Below, in pieces: positions 56,952 through 64,000 of a DNA stretch of 64,000 nucleotides. This DNA is from Anticarsia gemmatalis. Lineage: Eukaryota; Arthropoda; Insecta; Lepidoptera; Erebidae. Every line of letters starts with the position of its first letter. Position 1 is the stretch's first letter. Under the pieces are notes generated by a model, which did no database searches, was not told where the DNA came from, and worked only from the letters and a program-made list of their open reading frames with translations. The stretch is from positions 6,076,001 to 6,140,000 of the forward strand of contig NC_134764.1 in the NCBI RefSeq assembly GCF_050436995.1. The letters are read 5' to 3'. The translations under genes were made by a program, and so were the position numbers.

Positions 56952-59900
56952 ATGACGTCTTTTCTGAAGAAAAGGTTTTTCAACCAAAAATCTAACTCGA
57001 GAATGCACGAAAAAGTAAGTTCCTATTAAATAAACTTTATAAAATTAATTGCATAAATGCTTTTTATATAATAAAATGTATATTATTATATAAAAAGCAT
57101 TTGTTTTTGCATTGTGCTCTGAAATCCGGCGACGTAAGTTTGGTATTGTATTGTTTAGGCTAAAACATATTAAATAAATATAGATATGAAGGTTTTATCT
57201 ATGCGAGTTTGTACCAGGTGTATTCCAAAGAGGATTACGAAGACACATTTGTGATCTCCAAAAGGATTCTTAGTTTGGTGGGCCTGCGAATGTCACACAA
57301 CATCAGCGAAGCTCGTACGTAAGTATCTAGAGCTTCCTTTTATATTCTCAAAAAGTTTGTCACTCCCGCAAAGACAAAGGCAAAGACTTGCTCTTCCTAA
57401 AAGTGTAGATAAATAATGCGCCAGTTTTCTCTTCGTTCCCATTTACTAGCCCTAATGCCCTACTGTTATACAAGTTACGGAAAAGAGACGATATACCAAT
57501 GGAGATATTTTAACGGACAGACTGCAATAATTCGAGAACTATGCGCCCGCGCATTGAGTTCGCTAGTTCCTTCATTATAAAAGAAAAAGCAGGAGTCAAT
57601 TGCAAAGACATGAACATAAATGTTACACTTCGCTTTTTAATTACAAAATTCTTTTAAACGTACGCGGCAGTAAATACTGGAGCATGTTCTACTGGTTCGA
57701 GATAATGAACGTGATGATCGGCGGCCCTTCGGAGCTGGTCTGCATGATCATGACGGCGGTGAACGCCAAGACCTTCCGCGACGCCATCGAGCTGTTCCGC
57801 ATGATGCCGTGCTTCGGCTGCAGCGTACTCTGTACGTGCTCTTGTAATATCAATTTATTGTATCGAATAATCGTAATATCAATTTGCACAAATCTTTCAT
57901 TATATTTTTTAGCTTTTAGTTAGTAGATATGTCTAGGTATAGAAAAAATATACCTGATATTATCTAGCCTTTCCAAAAGCATATTCGGTTTCCTAATTAC
58001 TCTTGTATTATGATTAGAGGTCTTAGAATCTAAGAAAAAAGTCTCGCTTTACCAATTTTGGAAAGTGGTTTAAAGAATGTTTAAATAAAATTATAGTCAG
58101 CTTCTGAAATTATGAGTTGATTTTATGACTTCATTTTTGTTTCGTCTGCGCAAACAGCTCTGTTCAAATCAATGAAGATAAAATGCAACCGCGGCGTGTT
58201 CGAGAACTTGTACAATGAACTACGAGACATGTGGCCGCAGGGGGAGATCTCTGATGATGAACACCGTATCATGAGCGCAGCGCTAAAGGAATTCAATTTT
58301 ATTGTAAAAGGTTTGTCAAACAACACATCAAATAAGGGTACAAATATGGTGCTACTTATTAACGCGTGAGAGCTCCAAATGAGTACAGATAAAATCATAT
58401 AATCTCTATTAAACTGACACATCCCGTTTTCAGGGACGGTATAGCACGTCTATTTTCAGATGTCGGTTTCATTACCTTTACGTTATTTGTCGTCATCATC
58501 TACACTTTTTAATAATGATACTCAAAAAATACACAGCAATTAATTACGTTCTCTGGTCTCTGCCTAACCCTATGGGAAGAAGGCGTGATTTTATGCATGT
58601 ATGTTAATTATGTAGTTACTTTATTCAACTTAGCCATTTTACCACAGCGACTTGTACCGAAACGTAAAACTAAAGTTCGAATTGTTCAAATACGAGAATA
58701 GACGATATAAATCCATTTCCACCAGGTTACTACTGGTGCAACAACGTGCTGCTCGTGACGTTTCTCTCGCCGCCGTACTTCATCTATCTGTACCGCTACC
58801 TCGGCTTCGACGCGTCCTTCTACCTGCCCTTCGAGTTCTGGCTGCCCTTCGACCCTCTGCAGCCCTACATCTACGAGTTTATACTCGTGCTACAGACTTG
58901 GGACGGTTAGACACACGACATTATTAGTTTAATGCCTCCTCTCCTCTCCTCCTCTCATACCAAGTGAGACTACATAATGCCTCCTCTACACAACTCGCGA
59001 AGTTCCTCGGCGAAATACTCGGTACTAAGTTGACTGAAGTCCGAAGTGATGCACTTCACATTCGTTCAACTTCGCGAGGAGCTCATTCGTGTAGGGTGTA
59101 CGTATCTTCATGTTCTTTGACTCGGCCGCAAAAACCGACAACAAACGGAACTCGGCTGAGGCGAGGTAAAGTTGGACGAAGTAAACCCAAGAGCCTCTCT
59201 ACATTATTCTATTCGTCTAACCTCGTTTAACTTCGCGAGTAGTGTAGAGGAGGCATTAAGTAGTCTCACTTGGTATAAAATTTATGACACCTACTGGTGT
59301 CCTACTGATAGTACTACGAAAAACATCAGTGATTTTATAAAGCTTCGAAGTAACTTTATTAGATACGACTTCTACAATTTAAACATCCATTAAATTATAC
59401 AAAAATAAAATTTTGCAATCCATAACACAAAAATGTTCTTTCAATTGCCTAAATGTCTTAGAATACTTATACAAAATATGCACTTACAAAAGATAGCGTA
59501 CTTCTCGAACCGTAAAGATGAGCATAATTTGTTATTTTTCAGAGGGTAAAACCATCTCCCATCGATTAGTAGATTAATTATTAACTAAATAAAATAAAAA
59601 ATTACCTTTATTCTTGATGTATGTTTAGCAACGGTGGTGATCCACTTCAACATAGCGTGGGACATCTTATTCTGTACCTACCTGGCGCACATCACCGTTC
59701 AGATAGATCTCCTTGCACGACGCGTACGCCGGCTTATTTACGTGCCCGTAGACCATCAGCTCATCGACTCGTATCCACTAGGTGAGTAGCAGTTATCTTA
59801 AAAACTTCTTAACTTTATATTATTTTAGAATAAAATTTTGAATAAGTTATGCAGTACTTTTTCAATTACAGGTAGGTAGTTGGAAACTTTATTGAAAAAT

Positions 59901-61431
59901 GAAAAGTGACATTTGAATTTTCGTTCTAAAACTGCGTTTTAAATAGACTTTGTTTACAAGTGATAAAAGTATTTATTAGGAAATTGTTTTAAACAGCTGC
60001 TACGAGTAGGGAATTCGATCAAAATGAGAAAGAAGTGTTGAACTCGTACAACGATCGTGATTGGGAACTTCGCCACCAGAGGGAGCTTATTGACATTGTG
60101 AAAAGACACCATGCATTGATCAGGTACCTATTAAACTAAACTTTTCGTTCAAATAATAGGTATTTTTGTCTACTTTATTACTCTATGCGTGGATATACGC
60201 AAGCTATATTTTATATTCTTACTTTATTACTATAAACGTGTATGTACGCAAGTTAATAATTTTTATGGTATTTTCAGGCTGGCAGGCGACGTAGAATCAA
60301 TGTTTAGTTTCGCGTTGTTAATCAATTTCATGAACAGTTCTATCATTATCTGTTTCTGCGGATTCTGCTGTGTGGTAAGTACCTAGGATCTTTGAAGAAC
60401 CATAGAGCAGAATCAATTTGATTCCATTTAGTATTTTCCGCTATAAACCTCTCATCGGAAATGTTGGTTCTAGTAAGATTTTTCTCTAAAGCACTAGTTC
60501 CAATTGATCAAATCCCAATATGATTTATTTTTCTCATATGGAAATTGTAATAATTTTTGTGGCTTACATTCGGATTCTCACGCTTTTATTTTGATTTGTT
60601 TAGTTGATCGAGAAATGGAATGAGGTAGCTTACAAGTTTTTCCTAATGACTGCGCTCTCACAAACCTGGCTGCTGTGTTGGTATGGACAGAAACTATTGG
60701 ATTCCGTAAGTATAATTATACACATACACTGACAATCAAAATAAGGATTTCCATTAATTCTTGTTTTTACTAAACATTTGGTATTTTCAAATAAGCCACG
60801 TTTTATGTTGTCTTTTTATCCTCAGAGTAATAATTTCGCCGAGGCTTTGTATCAAAGCGGCTGGTACAATGGATCAAAGAGAATCAAAAGTGCAGTTTTG
60901 ATCATGTTACAGAGGTAAAACAGACAAGACGACAATTAAATAAATAAAACATTTTATATTTGATAAGGGGCGTCAGGTAATAATTTACCATTATGTTTCA
61001 GGGCTCAAACTAGTATTCACGTAACGACATACGGATTCTCAACGATCTCGTTGGCGAGCTACAGCACGGTAATATTCTTACAGTTATTAAAGTATGTATT
61101 ATTATGTTTGTAACTATTACATGATAGCCTTCTATCTAAAAGAAGATGTACTATGGAGCCGTTTTTTTATGTTTATTTTGTCAGTATCCATCCCCCGTCA
61201 GGCCCTTGCCCAGCGGGCAGGGGTCTCCTCCCAAATGAGGGAGGACTTAGGCCTTGAGTCTACAACGCTAGCCAAGTGCTGGTTGGGGACTTTGCATGCA
61301 TCTTGATATCTTTATTAATATTTGTTACATAATTTACTTATGTATTATTGTAGATAATAAAAACAGCGTGGTCGTACTTCACATTGTTGCTGAACTTCTA
61401 CACAACTACCACAGACGGCGCTGACATCTAG
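56952..61431 (+). CDS. Insect odorant receptor (7tm_6), complete, 12 exons
   Basis: Exons: 56952-57014, 57218-57318, 57671-57831, 58158-58310, 58726-58905, 59629-59781, 59997-60123, 60278-60374, 60604-60705, 60826-60914, 61002-61068, 61354-61431. All phases join to give 456 residues, inside the usual 380-480 range. An in-frame stop precedes the chosen ATG. Hydrophobic segments are visible in exons 3 (YWFEIMNVMIGGPSELVCMI), 5 (NNVLLVTFLSPPYFIYLY), 6, 8 (FALLINFMNSSIIICFCGFC) and 9-12. The carboxyl end shows family marks: the QTWLLCWYGQKLLD segment, ALYQSGWYNGSKRIKSAV before an LMLQR-type turn, and the final SYFTLL helix end. Insect ORs are ligand-gated cation channels with inverted seven-helix topology that pair with Orco in sensory neurons. 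This is a tuning receptor, not Orco. Ligand unknown; no number assigned. Confidence 0.93.
57054..57102. repeat. AT-rich hairpin in the first OR intron
   Basis: AAATGCTTTTTATATAATA and its inverse TATTATATAAAAAGCATTT enclose a short loop. Confidence 0.6.
58957..59276. mobile_element. 320-bp MITE in an odorant receptor intron
   Basis: Ends ATACCAAGTGAGACTAC and GTAGTCTCACTTGGTAT are inverted, and the repeat continues inward as ATGCCTCCTCTACAC and CTCGCGAAG. The interior has the inverse pair GAAGTCC/ACTTCG and CpG-rich arms. No transposase. An extra AATGCCTCCTCT piece at 58930 may come from an adjacent broken copy. Confidence 0.65.
61184..61306 (-). repeat. SINE-like repeat fragment (minus strand)
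   Basis: On the minus strand: GCATGCAAAGTCCCCAACC, CACTTGGCTAGCGTTGTAGA, CTCAAGGCCTAAGTCC, GAGACCCCTGCCCGCTGGGC. Same family as the copies at 50925 and 49190. In the last OR intron. Confidence 0.6.
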
Positions 61432-61503
61432 ACGCAGTTTATAGTATCATGTTGTTACTATAATATAGTTCTGTTCACAATTAGGCGATATTACTTCACT
61501 TAC

Positions 61504-61509
61504 AATAAA
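61504..61509 (+). terminator. Odorant receptor polyadenylation signal
   Basis: AATAAA, overlapping a second AATAAA-like hexamer, 73 bases after the OR stop. The implied 3'UTR is short. Confidence 0.65.
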
Positions 61510-61784
61510 ATAAAGGCTTCATTTAGTTTACATATATTTTTGTGTAGTTAACAGGTTCAAAGTAAAATATAGATGACAATATAAAAGGTCTTTTATTTCA
61601 ATATCAGCCTTATTGATTTATTTATATAATATTAAGTAGAACGGCCAAGGCCAATTACATATAGGTTTTGAAATAAAGAGCAGTCTAATATAAAATTATG
61701 TGGCTTTATAGGCTCAAAACTATTTCTGTTGGTAAAAGAAAAGCATATTCATATTAGAATATAGTAAATAAAACACAGAAAGTA

Positions 61785-63655
61785 GATTTGCATCTTATTT
61801 ATTGATTTGTCCTCCCAAAACGCTTGTTTTCGCTTATGTTCGGACTTACAAGGATTATTTTTTTCTTGGGCTACTTACAGTACATTACAACTTTTATAAA
61901 GAAATCACAATGTGTATACAACGGGCACCGCCGCCGCCGCTCGACCCAGACACTCGCTCAAAGTAAATTTAATCAGTCGTTTTTTACACATAACTCGAAA
62001 ACATTTACAAAAACATCGCGCGCCACTCCCACACCGAGCGAATGTTACAATTACAGTTACTATCGATGTGAGAACAAGGCGTGAACAATAACAATATAAA
62101 CCGTACGTGAAAATGTATGAAAACTAACAACACCATTTGATGGCGGACGTGTATGATACAGGAGAGGGGCGGCGCGGGAGTGGCGCGAGACTCCAAAACT
62201 GGAACACATTACAAAAAGCAAAATGCACCTCTGTAGTGCTAGCGGCGGCGGCGAAGCGCGGACTCGTCGCGCCGCACCACAATATTTATAACGGCCACTC
62301 ACACCACCTAACTAAAAAACGAAATCAAACGAATAATTAAACTCTTAGCTAACCTGTATAATTACAAATGCATATACATAATAACCATACACTTTTACAT
62401 ATGTATATAATTTATATTACTTAGTCTAGTCCGTTAACGTTACGCTATCTATATGTATAATGAAGGTCACGAACACGGTTCCTTCAGTCGTCGAGTATAG
62501 TATGAATGTCGAGTGATCGGGACCGCTCGCCCTGCGCCGCCTCGCTCCACGGTTATACACAACTTTACACAAACGATACGACGATGATATTTACAAGACG
62601 AAATGAACAAATGATAATTCAACTACGCGCAACTAACGCGAGACTAAGCACGAGGCGGGCGCAGGGCGGAGCGTCGAGCGCCGCGGCGAGCCGGCGCCCA
62701 CAACTGTACAAGTAACTAAGTGTAGCTAAGTAATGGACGAAGTCGCGCGGTTCTATGCTATAGCGAGCGGGAGTACCCCGAGTGGCGATGGAAGACTGGA
62801 TTAAAATACTAATTATTATTTATTCGTTACACCGTTTAAGTGATATTCGATACCGTCAGCGTTATCTCTGCCACTTAAATTTATTGTACTGAGGTAATGC
62901 ATTATTAGCGGCAGTGCAATTTTGTGGAGTGGATTGTCATCGCACCACGCTGCGTACTCGTGTCGTCGCCGCGTCGTCGCCGCGTCGGACCGACGACGCG
63001 CCGACTTTATTACGCGATAACTACGAAAACATAATTGAAAGAACGCGGAACAAATAAATAAATAACGCCGCACGTCATAAGTCATCGTTAAGATACGACG
63101 CGAACGTGTCGCGTCTCGCCTCCCGGAGCGTTCGGGCGGTCCGTCAGAGTCCGTCCGATACATCGACACAATCTGCGGTGTCACCGCACGGCTGAACAAT
63201 ATAAATATTACTATACAGAACATAAGAGAGATCACACGAAATGCACTAACATGTCCAATCACATCTCGCTTCGATAATTCGTTACTATTTCATATGTATA
63301 ATGTCTCTCGCATCGCCGGTCCGTTATGTGACGACTCACTGCACACGTCTGTCTCCGTGGATACGTCTCGTTCATTCATGAGTACGATCCATCAGTATTC
63401 AGTACGCTCCGTTCATTATGTTGATAATGCTTTACATAAATCATAAGTTTCCGAGCAGTATCAACAACCGTAGTTTTCTTACAATTGGAACATAAGACAA
63501 CGCAAAAAGCGCACAAAAAGTAGTGAAAATGTTAAATATTAGCAGAAGGGAGCGTACGTGGGTGTGTGTTAGGTGTGCGTGTGTCGTATAACGGAGGCGG
63601 TCCGCTACCCGGCGCGGTGCGGGTGCGGGGGCGGGGGCGGGTGCGGGGGCGCGCG
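61785..63655 (-). other. Long 3'UTR of the minus-strand gene at the right edge
   Basis: Non-coding, with GC-rich patches (62650-62700, 62940-63180) unusual for spacer DNA here. A TTTATT at 61798-61803 on plus is AATAAA on the transcribed strand and would end a UTR of about 1.86 kb. Frames at 61824-63262 on both strands look like chance. Confidence 0.4.
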
Positions 63656-63765
63656 TCAGTCCTCGTCCGACAGCGGCTCGTACTGCGCCGACATGAGCGG
63701 CGCGGGCTCCGGCGGCGGCGGCGGCGCGGGGCCCGCCGGCCCGTGCCCGCCCGCGGCGCTGCCTG
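63656..63765 (-). CDS. Last coding exon of an unidentified gene (partial)
   Basis: Not recognised. A polypyrimidine tract and CAG acceptor on the minus strand (plus CTGGGGGGG at 63766) lead into a frame encoding GSAAGGHGPAG, a run of prolines and the terminal MSAQYEPLSDED, then TGA at 63656-63658. The peptide is disordered with an acidic tip, as seen in the tails of many nuclear or signalling proteins. An alternative CAG three bases in would shorten it by one residue. Very high GC and a long GC-rich flank support a real exon. The rest of the gene lies beyond 64000 or in unread sequence. Confidence 0.5.
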
Positions 63766-63877
63766 CTGGGGGGGAAACCGTTTGTTAGTATATAGCTTAC
63801 AAATATGATTACAGAAATAAATGTTGTAACGATGTAAAAATACTTTAAATTCATGTAACATATTTCTGGACTACATA

Positions 63878-63950
63878 TGACTCTGGGTAGGAGTTGAACC
63901 CACTGCTCTCAATATAATGAAGTGATTGACTACCGCATATTATAGCGAAA
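63878..63950 (-). repeat. tRNA-like SINE fragment
   Basis: On the minus strand AGCAGTGGGTTCAACTCCTA resembles a pol III B box with T-arm pairing. The A box side (GCGGTAGTCAATCACTTC) is degenerate and no acceptor stem closes, so a SINE piece is more likely than a tRNA gene. Confidence 0.4.
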
Positions 63951-64000
63951 AGGAGATTAAACTAAACTTAAAAAAAATGTCTGTCTAAATCTTTTGTTCT

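Noticed and set aside
63441..63861. Two long minus-strand frames over the GC-rich right end
   Set aside because: Out of frame with the spliced terminal exon, and full of Arg/Ala/Pro repeats from GC-rich DNA.
1..64000. CRISPR arrays or bacterial operons
   Set aside because: No regularly spaced direct repeats; all genes are spliced eukaryotic genes.

Overview
The window reads as nuclear DNA of a moth or butterfly (Lepidoptera). Genes are broken into many short, GC-richer exons with GT-AG introns set in AT-rich sequence. The spacer DNA carries repeat types that I recognise as typical of lepidopteran genomes: RTE 3' ends, Helitrons with the 5' TCTATACTAATATTATAAAG start, tRNA-like SINEs and MITEs. 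One gene is an insect-type odorant receptor. There are no bacterial features, CRISPR arrays or rRNA genes, and no tRNA gene that I would accept.

Layout. 1-13371 is upstream or intronic sequence of the ataxin-2 gene; it holds an intact non-LTR retrotransposon (minus strand, 4141-9564) bounded by an 11-bp target-site duplication. 13372-32395 carries 18 plus-strand exons of ataxin-2 (Atx2), from the middle of the Lsm domain to the stop codon. One intron contains a 1.79-kb near-perfect palindrome (16232-18020). Another contains a complete intronless short-chain dehydrogenase gene on the opposite strand (28305-29258). 32396 to about 38360 looks like a very long Atx2 3'UTR. 38400-40840 is a nest of transposons, including a Helitron split by a 575-bp MITE. 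40842-45318 is a complete nine-exon Vps45 gene (minus strand). It is divergent from a complete six-exon mitochondrial malate dehydrogenase gene (Mdh2, 45810-54252, plus strand). 56952-61431 is a complete 12-exon odorant receptor gene (plus strand). Just upstream of it, on the other strand, lies a candidate small spliced gene. The right end (about 61790-63765, minus strand) is the last exon and long 3'UTR of a gene I cannot name.

The genes do not form a pathway. Atx2 is a cytoplasmic RNA-binding translation regulator, Vps45 an SM protein for endosomal SNARE fusion, Mdh2 a TCA-cycle enzyme, the SDR a membrane-anchored oxidoreductase, and the receptor a chemosensory channel subunit. The most informative structures are the palindrome inside a transcribed intron, the intact LINE with its duplication, the nested Helitron/MITE, a four-copy MITE family with 3-bp duplications, and the unannotated spliced frame facing the odorant receptor. 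All exon coordinates were worked out by hand from splice consensus and reading-frame continuity.
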